DNA of 64,000 bases from Sebastes aleutianus (GCA_916700875.1 CAKAKS010000276.1:296001-360000), one strand, 5' to 3'; shown: positions 33,487 through 45,435, numbered from the stretch's first letter. Notes: generated from the sequence alone by a model not told the origin. Numbers and translations: made by a program.

Positions 33487-33736
33487 TCACAGCTTAACGG
33501 AGGAAACATTACACAACAATACTGCTGAAACCAGCATGGACCGACTCCGACACTCTACTGACCTCAGAGTCTCCAGTCTACAGTGTGGACTCTTCAAAAG
33601 ATCAGACAGCAGCTTCACATCTGATTCCTTCAGCTTGTTTCCACTCAGCTCCAGCTCTCTCAGATGGGAGGGGTTGGATTTCAGAGCTGAGGCCAGAGAA
33701 GCACAGCTGATCGCTGACAAACTGCAGTCATACAAT
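33487..33736 (-). CDS. Unit B LRR4 exon, terminal, extended C-terminus
   Basis: It encodes GLYDCSLSAISC, SNPSHLREL and the core ELELSGNKLKESDVKLL. The stop used by A and C (TGA after VLL) is changed to TGT, so the frame runs eight codons further (CNVSSVKL) to TGA at 33487. Confidence 0.65.
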
Positions 33737-34156
33737 CTGAATAAAGAATAAATGATGAAGATAAAAATCACTTTATAATCCATGTCATGTCATGTCATGT
33801 CAACACACATCAATAACAAGCTGCTGATCTCTCTAAAATCAAACTCCATACTTCTCCATACTGCGTAGAAACCCTAAATATTAGTTTAGAGGATCTTCTG
33901 TATCCAGATGTGACCATTTACCAACAATGATAAACATTCATTTACTTTAACAACTAACAGTGGACATTTTCTACACTTTCTTTAAGAAACACAAGTCTTT
34001 AGTGACTGCAGACTGAATTTAGTTCAAGAAACATGAAAATATGAAGAAAAGGACATTAACAACTTTATGGATGTGTTATGTTTGTACATAAATCAGGTTC
34101 AATTGTTAATTAAACATGTAAGATCTATAACAGTAACAGAGAATCAGTGAACTGAC
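33737..34156 (-). other. Unit B intron between LRR3 and LRR4
   Basis: A TGTCA pentamer repeated four times sits at 33782-33801, at the point where unit A retains about 150 extra bases. No exon. Confidence 0.55.
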
Positions 34157-34330
34157 CCCAGAGTCTCCAGTCTACAGTGTGGACTCTCCAGAAAACAACA
34201 CAGCTGCTTCACTCCTGAATCCTTCAGGTTGTTGTTACTCAGATCCAGCTCTCTCAGATGGGAGGGGTTGGACTTCAGAGCTGAGATTAGAGAAGCACAG
34301 CTGATCTTTGACAACATGCAGTCCCACAAT
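34157..34330 (-). CDS. Unit B LRR3 exon
   Basis: 174 bp, encodes RLWDCMLSKISC, SNPSHLREL and the core ELDLSNNNLKDSGVKQL. Frame intact, phase 2. Confidence 0.75.
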
Positions 34331-35190
34331 CTGAATAAAGAATAAATGATGTAAGTTTAGAAGACAACGTTCCTGCTTGAAATCATTCAATGTTTAATAA
34401 TCTGTTCAGAGCTGAAGAAGGTTTAGAACGTAGAAGTTTAGAAAATGTAAACTCCAAACACCTGAAGCCAACAGGATGCAGGTTAAACACTGTCAAATAC
34501 AAACAGTGAAACAGAGCTCTCATTAATATTAATGACAACGTGCTGCTACTTCAATAAAGACGTAGTGACTTCACCTCTTAAACTCTGACAGCTCCACCAG
34601 AGGATCCATCGATACAAACTCATGTTGAGCAACCAAACACAAATAAGAACCACAGAAACTGATTCAAGATTCAACTCAACATCTCAAAGCTTCTAAAGAT
34701 GTCAAAGATGTCAGGATGGATTTGGGAGAAATGTGAACAAAAGATATTTAAGATAAGACATCTACAATATATATATATTTTAGGAATAGTGGAGTCATAA
34801 AATCAAAGCATCTTCAGTTTAAACTCTTCAGTCAGTAAAAGCATCATATAGCTTCATAACATTTATAGAAAAAACAAATACTGAATATATTTGTTATTGT
34901 CTGATAGCTGAAATAGAGATTATTTATTTATTCTTCATATTGATGTATTTTTATATAATTTATTTTAACATGATGAAGTCAGGAGTTGTGATATATGAAG
35001 GTTTTAAATGTGTAGCTCAACATTGCTCTGCCACAGTCAATGGACTAAACCACTGAAGAAGAAAATGGACTTTAGCATTAAGAGACTCAGTGTGGATCAG
35101 TATAATATCAGCCTGATGTCTGCAGTTTAGTGTCACCACAACTTTCACATCATATTAATCTCAGTACACAAGTAAAAAATGGTGTCTGAC
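34331..35190 (-). other. Unit B intron between LRR2 and LRR3
   Basis: Counterpart of 10743-11612; nothing coding seen. Confidence 0.5.
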
Positions 35191-35367
35191 CTCAGAGTCT
35201 CCAGTCTACAGTGTGGACTCTCCAGAAAACCAGACAGGAGCTTCACTCCTGAATCCTTCAGGTTGTCGTTGTTACTCAGATCCAGCTCTCTCAGATGGGA
35301 GGGGTTGGACTTCAGAGCTGAGGCCAGAGAAGCACAGCTGATCTCTGACAAACTGCAGCTAATCAAT
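35191..35367 (-). CDS. Unit B LRR2 exon, one codon longer
   Basis: 177 bp, encodes RLISCSLSEISC, SNPSHLREL and the core ELDLSNNDNLKDSGVKLL. The extra residue is at the same variable spot as in unit C LRR1. Confidence 0.75.
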
Positions 35368-36040
35368 CTGAATAAAGAATAAATGATGAAGATAAAAATC
35401 ACTTAATAATCCAATCAGATGTGTTCAGGTTTTAAATGTGTAGCTCAACATTACTATGTCCTAATCAATGATCTTTTCCCTAAAATGAGTAGAGTGACTT
35501 TGTCATTGTGTTATTGTGGATCATCATAATGTCAGCCTTCTACAGACATCATCCAGATGTCACCACAACATTCATACAGCTGTTCATGTCAACACACATC
35601 AATAACATGCTGCTGATCTCTGTCAAGTCTGGAATTAGAGGATCAATATTAAATCAGACTTGTTGGACTTCATTACTTCATTTATTACATGGCCTTCTTC
35701 TCACTGTATCTGGGAGCTTAGCAGGTTTATGTCATTTACAGGAAAGGTCCACATTTGTTCAAGTGTGTCTGTAAACAACAGCCACATGTCATATGTACAT
35801 TAAAAGAGTTATTGGTGGCAGTAATCATTCCTCCTGTGAAGTGGTCCCTTCATAACACAACCACACTGTAAGAAATGACTTCAGAAGTTCAACTGAAACT
35901 AATATGAAGATTCAGTAGTCTGAGTCCGACAAATCAAAGTTACAGACTGTTTAGTACCAACTTCCCTCTTTGAGTTACTAATCCTCCTGCAGCTCAACAA
36001 GGAAACTGTCAAACACAACATACTGACTGGATACATACTA

Positions 36041-36991
36041 AGGCTGGGCAACATATCCATATTATATCGATATCGTGATATGAGACGAGATATCCTCTTA
36101 GATTTAGGATATCCTAATATCTAGGGTTGTCAAAGTTAATCGTTTTAACGCCACTCATTTCTTTAAAGCATCAACGCAATCAAACCTTTGGAGGTTGTAG
36201 CGGCTCAGTTTTAAAGCTAGAGTGAAGATACTGGTATCATCTGAAACTACAGAACCTGATGAATCCATCGGTACCAACCATGTCATACTAGCTGGTCATG
36301 AAGGAGGTTAAATAACACTCCAAACTAACACTAAATGTTGGATAAACTGTCATGTCCATGTTCAAAGGGGTCCCTTGACCTCTGACCTCCAGATCAGTGA
36401 ATGTAAATGGGTTCTATGGGTACCCACGAGTCTCCCCTTTACAGACATGCCCACTTTATGATCATCACATGCAGTTTGGGGCAAGTCATAGTCAAGTCAG
36501 TACACTGACACACTGACAGCTGTTGTTGCCTGTTGGGCTGCAGTTTGCCATGTTATGATTGGAGCATATTGTTTTATGCTAAATGCAGTACCTGTGAGGG
36601 TTTCTGGATCAATATCTGTCATTGTTTTGTGTTGTTAACTGATTTACAATAATAAATATATACATACATTTACATAAAGCAGCATATTTGTCCACTCCCA
36701 TGTTGATAAGAGGATTAAATACTGGACTAATCTCCCTTTAAGGTTCATTTAGAACAGATAAAAAATGTGTGATTCATTTGTAATTAATCATGATTAAATA
36801 TTTTAATGGATTGACAGCCCTAGTAATATCGTGATATGGCATAAGTGTTGTCTCTTCCTGGTTTTAAAGGCTGTATTACAGTAAAGTGATGTCATTTTCT
36901 GAACTTACCAGACTGTTCTAGCTGTTCTATTATTGGTCATTTACACATAAAAATATTGTGATATTTGATTTTGTCCAAGTCACCCAGCCCT
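36041..36991. mobile_element. Nested hAT-like MITEs in unit B intron (inner 36121-36823)
   Basis: The clearest copy of the nest: inner ends CTAGGGTTGTC and GACAGCCCTAG, direct TAATAT repeats at 36115-36120 and 36824-36829, outer ends AGGCTGGGCAAC and TCACCCAGCCCT. No triplet tract is present in this copy. Confidence 0.75.
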
Positions 36992-37092
36992 AATACATCT
37001 AACTCAGACTGCTGAAGCCTCCGATTAGTTTAAGATCAACGTTACAGGTCATTTTACACACAACAAGACCGTGGATTTAGTCCTCATCTCGT
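36121..37092. repeat. Right arm of inverted repeat around unit B LRR2-LRR4 block
   Basis: About 972 bp, pairs with 31947-32920 across a 3.2-kb spacer holding LRR2, LRR3, LRR4 and the 3'UTR. Confidence 0.8.
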
Positions 37093-37780
37093 AACACTCG
37101 GGTTATACGGGGATTGCTTCACAGACAGAAGGAATGATGACAGACATCAATAACTCTTTGAATGTACATATGAACATGTGAGTATTGTATTCAGATAGAC
37201 TTGAAAAAATATGAACCTGCAAAGATGTTTCTGATGCAGAATATTTATTTAGTTTTTGCTTCAAATAATTAGACAATGCTGACATGAAAACAGAGCACAG
37301 TTAGATCTGCTGTCAAAAAGAACGTGGGAATAATTTGGAACCATAGAATCCTCTGATTAGATGGTGTTGTTCATAATCATCACTTATGTGCCTTTAAGTT
37401 GGTGCAATACGTGTTTGTTGAAGAGTGCTGCACCTTTAGACATGTTCAAATAGAGAGCTACAGGAATGAGTCCTAAAACCCAGAAATGAGTCAGCATTTT
37501 AGCACTTCCTGTTCCCTCGTCTGGAAGTCAATGGGTTTTTAGTTAGATGCCTGAAATAAGGTCAGTGGTTAAAAGTCCAGTGTTTAGGATCTGTTGGTAT
37601 CTAGTGGTGAGGTGAGGAGATTACAACCAACTGAAGCCTCTCCTGTGTGCCAAGCGTGTTGGAGAGCTACGGTGACCGACGTGAAAACGTGAATGACCCT
37701 CTCTAGAGCCATCTGGAGCAGAGCCAGTGTGCAGAGAGAGTGTGTGTACAAACTACATAAACTACAGTCAGTGAACTGAC
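37093..37780 (-). other. Unit B intron 3' of LRR1
   Basis: No exon. The empty site of the unit C Tc1 insertion is at 37386-37387 (ACTTATGTGCC). Confidence 0.6.
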
Positions 37781-37954
37781 CTCAGAGTCTCCAGTCTACA
37801 GTTTGGACTCTCCAGTGCAGCAGAAAGCAGCTTCACTCCAGAATCCTGCAGGTTGTTGATACTCAGCTCCAGCTCTCTCAGATGGGAGGGGTTGGACTTC
37901 AGAGCTGAGGCCACAACTTCAAAGTGAGTATCTGAGAGTTCACAGCCAGAAAGT
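37781..37954 (-). CDS. Unit B LRR1 exon
   Basis: 174 bp, encodes LSGCELSDTHFEVVASALK (Phe where A and C have Cys), SNPSHLREL and the core ELELSINNLQDSGVKLL. Frame intact. Confidence 0.75.
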
Positions 37955-39645
37955 CTGTGATGACACAAAAATTACAAAATATGTTATTATGAAAGAGGAC
38001 AGTTTATATTTACTTCATGCATTTGATGACTAAACAGTTTGATATATACTTCTTTGATTAACATTTGCTCCTCACATCAGTGGTTCAGCTAATCTTATCT
38101 CACTGTTTGACATGAAACAATAATTCTCATCACTCTCTCTCAAACCTGCAGACTTTTAATCTTTGTTTTTCTTTAATCTTGCAGATGAAGAGAGAGAACA
38201 TGTAGTTACATTGAGGCTTCCCTAATGTCCAGTCTGTCAGTGAGATCTGATCCCAGGTCTGTCTCCACAAAGTTAGCATGAGGCCTTCTTGATTAGAAAA
38301 GCATTTTTAAAACTCAGTGAATAAGTAATAATAACACAGTTGAGAAAGATGACCTCTCTTTGCTGCTACCTGCTGCTGTCAGGTTCACGTCCATAAATGG
38401 GAAAATTCAGTGACTGCTGCCAAACGGTATAGAAATGAAACAGATCGTGTAATAATATTAGACCTGTACATAATCAAACATTCATATAATTAGGTAAATT
38501 ATTCATCAGACCGCTGTTATTGGTGGAAGCTGTGTATTTCCTGCTACTACTCTTCTCTACAGCAACAAGAGAGAGAAACACCTGAGTTTCCTTCTGTGAG
38601 TAACAGAATAAAAGGAAAGACTTAAAAACAAGATGATGGAACACAACTTGACTTTATGAGCAATGAAATGCACCATTGCTCGATTCAACACGCTCAGGGG
38701 TTTTACAACGACAGTCTTTGTCTCGTATGACCAGTAGTTTACGGTGGCTAATGCTAGAGTTGGGTAAATTTTCGTTTTTACCCATCCGGTCTGGTCCGGT
38801 CTGGTGTACGAGCTTAAACCGGTTTGATTTTATGCTAACCGGCAGAACCGACATTTGTCATTATGACACGTTCTGGCAAATTAAAAAGTAGCAGACATCA
38901 ACAACCTGTGCCGACAGAGACACAGTGCTAAATCCAGCCTGTATTTGCAATATGACAACGTGATTAACGTAATATTATGATGTTATGTTGGTGTATAAAC
39001 AAGAAGAGGTTTGTTTACTAGGAAGTTCATGTGTTTTTTGGGGTGATGAGACGAGACATGGCAGAGCTGGTCTCAAAGAAAACTAAAACTATGGCAACAT
39101 GGCAACAGTTTGGATTTGAAGCCAACGAAAGAGATAAGCCCAAAAACACACGAGGTAAGGTGTAATGTGGTGCAAGGCCTATTGAAAGCAAACCCCAGCA
39201 CCAGGGCTCTGATCCCAGGACCGCCCCGACTCCACACCGGATCAGCAAACGTTCTGTTGCTGCCGTTACACCGGTTAGACCCAGCGCTCCACCAGAGAGC
39301 TGATCTTTTGTTCTTTTCATTTGTTTTACCAGGTTCACATGTCGTCTCCATCACCCAGAAATATAAATCAGAAAAAACTGTAAAATGTAACAATTATTCT
39401 AAATAAATAGAATAAGTGTTCATTAACTTGACAGCTAGAAACACAAAGTACTGAAACATTTTGAACTCAACATTTGAAACAGCTCAAGAACATCTGTGAC
39501 AAAATACAACTGACATATTTATGTAATAAACACATGGAACACTTATAAGAATATTATATTTAAAGAATAATTTATAGTGTGTATATTTGAAGAACTAAAC
39601 TACTAATCTACACTGATCTATAAAGTTAATCACATCTGGACTTAC
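37955..39645 (-). other. Unit B intron between FISNA-NACHT and LRR1
   Basis: Counterpart of 16633-18335, with the hAT remnant at about 38755-39390 and the ZBED-like start at 39058-39154. No NLR exon. Confidence 0.55.
39058..39154 (+). pseudogene. hAT/ZBED-like transposase first exon remnant (unit B copy)
   Basis: Opens MAELVSKKTKTMATWQQFGF and ends at a GTAAGG donor, as in unit C. No downstream transposase exons. Confidence 0.5.
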
Positions 39646-41527
39646 TGAGCTTTTCTGCAGTTCCTCACAGCTGGAATCAGTCTCAGTCGTCCCTCTCCTG
39701 TTGTGTTGTACTTCTTCAGGTCAAACTCATCCAGAACCTCCTCTGACATCTGCAGCATGTAGGCCAGAGCTGAGCAGTGGATCTCTGAGAGTCTCTTCTT
39801 TGATCTGTTCTCTGACTTCAGGAACTCTTGGATCTCCTGATGTACCGAGTGGTCGTTCATCTCCGTCAGACAGTGGAAGATGTTGATGCTTCTGTTAGGA
39901 GAGGTTTTGGTATTATCTCTGTTCATCTTCTTCAGGTTGTTGATGATTCTCTGGATGATTTCTGGACTGTCGTCTGTCTGACCCAGCAGACCTCCTAAGA
40001 GCTTCTGGTTGGACTTCAGAGAGAGGCCATGAAGGAAGCGAACAAACATGTCCAGGTGGCCATTTTTACTTTCAAGGGATTTCTTCATGGCTCTCTTCAG
40101 GAAGACATCCAGAGATGGGTAATGGTCATTGTTGCCACGACTAGCATTGCTTCCAAAATACTTATAGATGTTCTTGAGAGAAGACTTTGGGTTTGACTCT
40201 CTGTGCTTGAAGTCTTCTCCCAGGAAGGCCTTCAGTACCTCTGTGTTCCTGTTTGTGCAACAGTGGAACATGTAGACGGCAGCCAGAAACTCCTGAATGC
40301 TCAGGTGAACAAAGCAGTAGACGGTTTTCTGGAAGATCACACTCTCTCTTTTGAAGATCTCTGTACAAACTCCTGAGTACGCCGAGGCCTCTGTGACATC
40401 CAGACCACACCGCTCCAGGTCTTCTTGGTAGAACATGATGTTTCCTTTCTCCAGCTGTTCAAACGCCAGCCTCCCCAGCTTCAGAAGAACTTCCCTGTCA
40501 GCCTCCGTCAGCTCCTGTGGACTCGTCTCATGTCCCTCACCGTACTTCTGCTTCTTCCTCTTTGTCTGAACGAACAGGAAGTGTGAGTACATGTCAGTCA
40601 GGGTCTTGGGCAGCTCTCCTCTCTGGTCTGTAGTCAACATGTGGTCCAGAACTGTAGCAGTGATCCAGCAGAAGACTGGGATTAGACACATGATGTGGAG
40701 ACTCCTGGATGTCTTGATGTGTGAGATGATTCTGCTGGACAGCTCTTCATCACTGACTCTCCTCCTGAAGTACTCCTCCTTCTGGGCGTCAGTGAAGCCT
40801 CGTACTTCTGTTACCCTGTCAACACATGCAGGAGGGATCTGATTGGCCGCTGCAGGTCGGGAAGTTATCCAGACGAGAGCTGAGGGAAGCAGATTCCCAT
40901 GGATGAGGTTTGTCAACAGCACGTTGACTGATGACTTCTGGGTGACATCAGACACGACCTCGTTGTTCTTGAAATCCAGTGAAAGTCTGCTTTCATCCAG
41001 GCCGTCAAAGATGAACAGAACTTTACAGACAGCGAGCTTCTCTGCTGTGACCTTCTGTAATGTTGGATGGAAAACATGGAGCAGCATGAGAAGACTGTAC
41101 TGCTCATCTCTGATCAAGTTCAGCTCCCTGAACGAAAGCAGAACCACCAGACTGACATCTTGGTTCTCCAAGCCCTCTGCCCAGTCCAGAGTGAACTTCT
41201 GCACTGAGAAGGTTTTTCCAACGCCAGCGACGCCGTTCGTCAGAACGACTCAGATGTGTCCCCGTTGGTCAGGTAAGGCTTTAAAGATGTCCTGGCACTT
41301 GATTGGAGCGTCATGGAGGGTCTTCTTCTTGGAAGCTGTCTCAAGCTGCCTCACCTCATGTTGGGTATTAACCTCTTCACTCTGTCCCTCTGTGATGTAG
41401 AGCTCAGTGTAGATCCTGTTGAGGAGGGTTCCACTTCCTGTTTCATCAGTTCCTTCAGTCACACGTTCACATCTCCTCCTCAGACTGATCTTATGTTCAT
41501 CTACAACCTCCTGCAGACCTCTATCTG
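39646..41527 (-). pseudogene. Unit B FISNA-NACHT exon with in-frame TGA
   Basis: FISNA is intact (LQEVVDEHKISLRRRCE; TELYITEGQSEEVNTQHE). TGA at 41252-41250 replaces Arg five to six residues before the P-loop GVAGVGKT. The downstream frame is open from there for more than 520 codons, with Walker B LFIFDGLDE, winged-helix (SLHIMCLIPVFCWI) and HD2. The HD2 part has about 28 extra residues (RESNPKSSLKNIYKYFGS, then NASRGNNDHYPSLD) where A and C read a short HSTLDD segment. The exon ends RNCRKAQ at GTAAGT. Confidence 0.9.
41250..41252 (-). other. Premature TGA in unit B FISNA-NACHT exon
   Basis: The minus strand reads ATC TGA GTC GTT. Units A (62821 region) and C (19851 region) read ATC AGA GTC GTT. 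A single A-to-T change explains it. Confidence 0.9.
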
Positions 41528-43018
41528 CTGAAAGAGAAGGGAAACAGTTTGAGACAAAATAAAGAAAATCTGCTTATTATTTCCATTGCCAATATTGAAG
41601 TGATCAATATAAAGTAAATAAAAAGAAGTAAAGGTTAAACAGTCCAGTTTTAGTGGAAGCATCAGTCGGTGTACATGTTTGATTGACAGCAGAGGAGGCG
41701 GAGCCTCAGCTGTCCGTCTGCAGCTCTTCATCTAAACAGCTCACTGTGGCTGTTCCTTCCTCCCTGTTATATTTAAAACTCATCCACTCATCAAATAATG
41801 CAGAATATGTTCATATCTCGTTGTGTGGACCTGTTTTTATTAACAAAAGCCGGGTTTCCACCAAAAGTTCCTGGGACATTTTACTCCTACTACTTTTAAG
41901 GACCTGAAAGGTTCCTTCAGTCCACTGTTGTCTGTGTTTCCACTACGGTCTAAAGACCTGTGAAGATTCAGCAAATTAGTCCTCTGATGTATGAAAAAGC
42001 AACATGACATGTGACGAGGGCTGTTGGTGGTCGCAGCGGTAAACACACTCTGCAGTCTGCCGTTCAGTGTGTCGCCCGTTTCATCTAAAAAACACGCTGG
42101 AAAAGAATAAACGTTAGGTTTTATCTCACTGTGACGACATTTACTGCTGCACGTTGGATGTAATGAATGCATAGGAGGAAAGTGAAACTAAAAGCGTCCG
42201 TCTCCACAGTAAATCATGTTGAGTATTTGAGGGTTATTTATTTCTGCTTTAGAACGTTAACGCCGTGAAACAATCAGAAAATAACATTTCTTTCTCTCAT
42301 TCACAACAGCGTCACGCTACGTCTCTCTGTCTCTCTTCTACTGATCGTCCTCTCGCTCGTGCTGTCTCTCTTGTTGTCTCTGTCTTCAAGGCTGGACCGC
42401 AGAGGGCCAGCAGCCCTACAACCGCAGAAGTCTGTCACTGAATGAGGGATGAAGTTACACGATTGGTCGGCCGAGTGTCGGAGTTTCCTCATTGGCCGTT
42501 GCTCTTTCAAAATGAAAAGGCGGGAACAGTCCTTTAATCACATGAGCCCGTCCGGCACGACGCGTCGGCTCACAAAACTGTCAAGCTGTCAAACTAGGAG
42601 ATCTAGTTCTGAAATAAAACCAGATTCAGCAGAGGCATCGCCTAGATCTCGCTTCAAATGTTTTCAGAAGTAGATTTTGGTGGATTGTTTAGACGGAATA
42701 ACAGAAAGTTTATGAGCAGGCCGCCATGTTGTTTCCTGTTTGAAACGGCGAGCAGAAAACCAGGAACCAATCAGGTGCATTCCACGTCACCGCTTGACCC
42801 ATAGACATAAATACATAGACGCCACATTGAGCTCTGGACCGTACGTCAACGTTGGCGTATGTCTGTATGTCTATGGCTTGAACGGCCAGTTGAGTGGAGC
42901 AGCGCGTCCCCTAGTGTCCTCGCAGGACCTGGTGAGACTTTTATGACTCTTTATGTATTAAAAGAACAAGTAGTGTTTTCAGACATGGAGACGTCAGCAG
43001 ACAGATGGAGAGTCTTAC
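41528..43018 (-). other. Unit B intron between RING and FISNA-NACHT
   Basis: Counterpart of 20130-21661, with the repeat starting near 41848 and a degraded hairpin at 42799-42876. No exon. Confidence 0.5.
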
Positions 43019-43248
43019 TTTGTACAGTGCTGGTCTGACCGGCTGGCTGCAGTCCAGCTCTGGTTCTGGATCTTTGTCCACACTGGGGACAGGAGGAGTC
43101 TCCTGATGAAGCAGACTGGTCCCAGTATGAGGTGATGCACTGTCTGCAGAACCAGTGTCCACAGCTGGTAGAGACTGGATCCTTCAGGACGTCCTGACAC
43201 AAAGCACAGCAGGACAGCTGCTCCTCCACAGAGACATCACTCCTCTTC
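43019..43248 (-). CDS. Unit B RING-finger exon, all ligands present
   Basis: 230 bp encoding KKRSDVSVEEQLSCCALCQD, VLKDPVSTSCGHWFCRQC, ITSYWDQ and SSCPQCGQRSRTRAGLQ. The spacing CX2C-(12)-CXHX2CX2C-CPXC fits a C3HC4 RING-HC finger, the E3 ligase type found in TRIM proteins. Fusion of a RING with FISNA-NACHT is reported for some fish NLRC3-like proteins. An E3 activity is inferred only from the motif. Confidence 0.85.
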
Positions 43249-44320
43249 CTGTGAAGACATGTCTTTATAACTAAAATGCTTTGTTGATTGGCCGACACTG
43301 TCTCAAAGCTCAGATGGTCTCAGGGAACAGTTAAAGTGTTGCTACCTTTCTGTTTGAACTCAGCATTCAGTCTGTGATGACAGTGTTCCTTTATTTCAAC
43401 TCTCCTGCTTTCAACAACACTAATGAGCTGAATTTACCATCTGGCTGTCTTATTAACCTCTTAACAATCCGACGGACGCTATTCTGTCTTTCAGAGGTTG
43501 TAGCGGCTCAGTTTTAAAGCTAGAGTGAAGATCCTGGTAACATGTGAAACTAGAGAACCTGATGAACCCATCGGTACCAACCATGTCATGCTAGCTTGTT
43601 GGGAAGAATGCTCTGACCTCCAGATCAGTGAATGTAAATGGGTTCTATGGGTACCCACGAGTCTCCCCTTTACAGACATGCCCACTTTATGATCATCACA
43701 TGCAGTTTGGGGCAAGTCATAGTCAAGTCAGCACACTGACACACTGACAGCTGTTGTTGCCTGTTGGGTTTCAGAGGGGTCCGTCCTCCAGAGGGGTCCG
43801 TCCTCCAGAGGGGTCCCGTCTCCGTGGCCGTGACGGGGAACTGAAGCTGTTATATTGTTCTCTTCAAAGCCACCAGACTCCATTCATAAAAGCAGTAATT
43901 TGACTTCCCAGAACACGGGAGTATACGTACAACCCAACTTCAAAAAAGCTGATTTTAGGAGAAGTCAAACCAACACAGTATTTTGAGGACAAATGTGAGA
44001 AAATGAATTACACATTTGAAGCTCATTCTTTCAGATTTTGAATAGTTGTAAATCTTTACAGCGACTTCAACGTTCGGACAGAAATATGAATATTTTCTTA
44101 AAGTGTAAATTGTGAAATGGAGGTTCTCAGGTGTTTTGTTACAGAAATACAATCAGTAGTTTGTGGCTCTAAAACCCAGACTAAGATCCATCTGAGGTTG
44201 AAACAGTATCTGCACTAATAGTTCAGCATCAGAATATAAATCTGTTAGCAGAACATTTAGTCTTCATCCTCAATGCATCATCATCCATCAGGTCAGCTTA
44301 CAGTAGAAACAGTCTCTTAC
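43249..44320 (-). other. Unit B intron between exon 3 and RING, with truncated inner MITE
   Basis: 43494-43766 is a partial inner MITE and about 43767-43840 is a GC-rich tandem, as in unit C. No exon. Confidence 0.55.
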
Positions 44321-44437
44321 TTTGACTCTGAGGGTCCAGGTTCATTACTGAAGACTGGAGGTTGGTACATGGACCGGTCACTCTTCACAGACAGACAGCT
44401 GGGTACTGGAGACTCTGCTCTCTGTCTGGACTGAACT
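44321..44437 (-). CDS. Unit B exon 3, repeated N-terminal peptide motif
   Basis: 117 bp encoding RAESPVPSCLSVKSDRSM, YQPPVFSNEPGPSESK. Symmetric phase 2 exon with good splice sites. Confidence 0.75.
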
Positions 44438-44797
44438 CTGCAAACACCAAGATGATTTTATTCATATCACATGAATCCTTGATAAACTCTCTGATGATAA
44501 AGACATTTCAGTAGCTCTAAACACACAAACTACTGCTACTGTCAATAATGTGGTTTTAAAGTTTGTATTAGTCCTCTTAGATTACAGCTGTTCTGGGTGA
44601 CTGACAGCTGTCACAGATACGAAGAGGAAGAATGCACAAATTAATTCTCTTTGTGTCACAAAAAGTGTATTAAACTTCAGTTAGAAAATACATTTTAGTA
44701 GAAATTTCAAAACAGAAACACACAATCAACAGAAAACAGTATTGGTAGAGGAAAGTGAAAATGAGTCCTATAAATGAGTTAGTAGCAGCTCTCTTAC

Positions 44798-44947
44798 TTT
44801 GACTCTGAGGGTCCAGGTTCATTACTGAAGAGTGGAGGATTCCCTTTAAACTGATCAGTCTTCATAGTCAGACAGTCAGAGACTAGAGACTCTGCTCTGT
44901 CCTCCTCTTCCTCCTCACAGTCAATCATCTTCTGATCTGAAGTCAGC
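44798..44947 (-). CDS. Unit B exon 2 with start codon
   Basis: ATG at 44928-44926; peptide MIDCEEEEEDRAES to FSNEPGPSESK. The middle (TDQFKGNPPLF) differs from C and D (TDWSLD). Confidence 0.75.
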
Positions 44948-45032
44948 CTGAGAGGTTAAAGAGGAACACTGAGCATGTAAAGGAAACAAGTTAGTACAAG
45001 AGAACATGAAGTAACACACCCTCTCTCTATCA

Positions 45033-45058
45033 CACACACACGCGCGCGCGCGCGCACG

Positions 45059-45138
<80 letters not shown>
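45033..45138. repeat. (CA)n microsatellite with CG run in unit B intron 1
   Basis: Starts with a CGCGCGCGCG run followed by about 38 CA repeats. Confidence 0.95.
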
Positions 45139-45142
<4 letters not shown>

Positions 45143-45376
45143 ACAGTATAATAAAGCAGCCAGCGCTCCACCTGGTCACTTCTCTTTACCTCTCTGCTTG
45201 TTTTCTTGTCTTACAGCAGCTTTAATGAGGATTATTCAGCCAGTCATGACTTTGTGTTCACAGATGAATCAAACTGTTGAGTTCATTCTAACATTTCTCT
45301 CCTCTACAGTCCACAGGGAGGAAACTGACTCAGACACTTTAACAGTAACATAATAAAATGTTGGATTAACACTCAC

Positions 45377-45435
45377 CCTGCTTCAGTCTTCAGTCGTCAG
45401 CCCTCGGTCCTCTTCTCAAAATGGAGTCTGGAGCT
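45377..45435 (-). other. Unit B untranslated exon 1 (5' limit not known)
   Basis: Donor GCAGG|GTGAGT at 45376. The 5' limit is approximate. Confidence 0.4.

Larger units (their letters stand above)
33487..44947 (-). pseudogene. Unit B NLR gene (NLRC3-like RING-FISNA-NACHT-LRR), nonsense mutation before P-loop
   Basis: Exons: 44947-44798 (ATG 44928), 44437-44321, RING 43248-43019, FISNA-NACHT 41527-39646, LRR1 37954-37781, LRR2 35367-35191, LRR3 34330-34157, LRR4 33736-33487. The coding exons sum to 3135 nt, exactly 1045 codons, with one internal stop: TGA at 41252-41250 where units A and C have AGA (Arg, in GHIRVV). A spliced transcript would give a 251-residue protein with the peptide motifs, an intact RING and FISNA but no NACHT or LRR. 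All splice sites and the rest of the frame are intact, so the lesion looks recent. The full-length family product would be a cytosolic sensor in which NACHT binds nucleotide and the LRRs recognise ligand or regulate activation. Alternatives are a sequencing error, a segregating null allele or a functional short RING-FISNA protein. Confidence 0.8.

Noticed and set aside
40843..41400. 185-codon + frame (also 62415-62972) opposite the FISNA-NACHT exon
   Set aside because: It is the shadow of the NACHT exon; no domain, and it is conserved only because the sense strand is.
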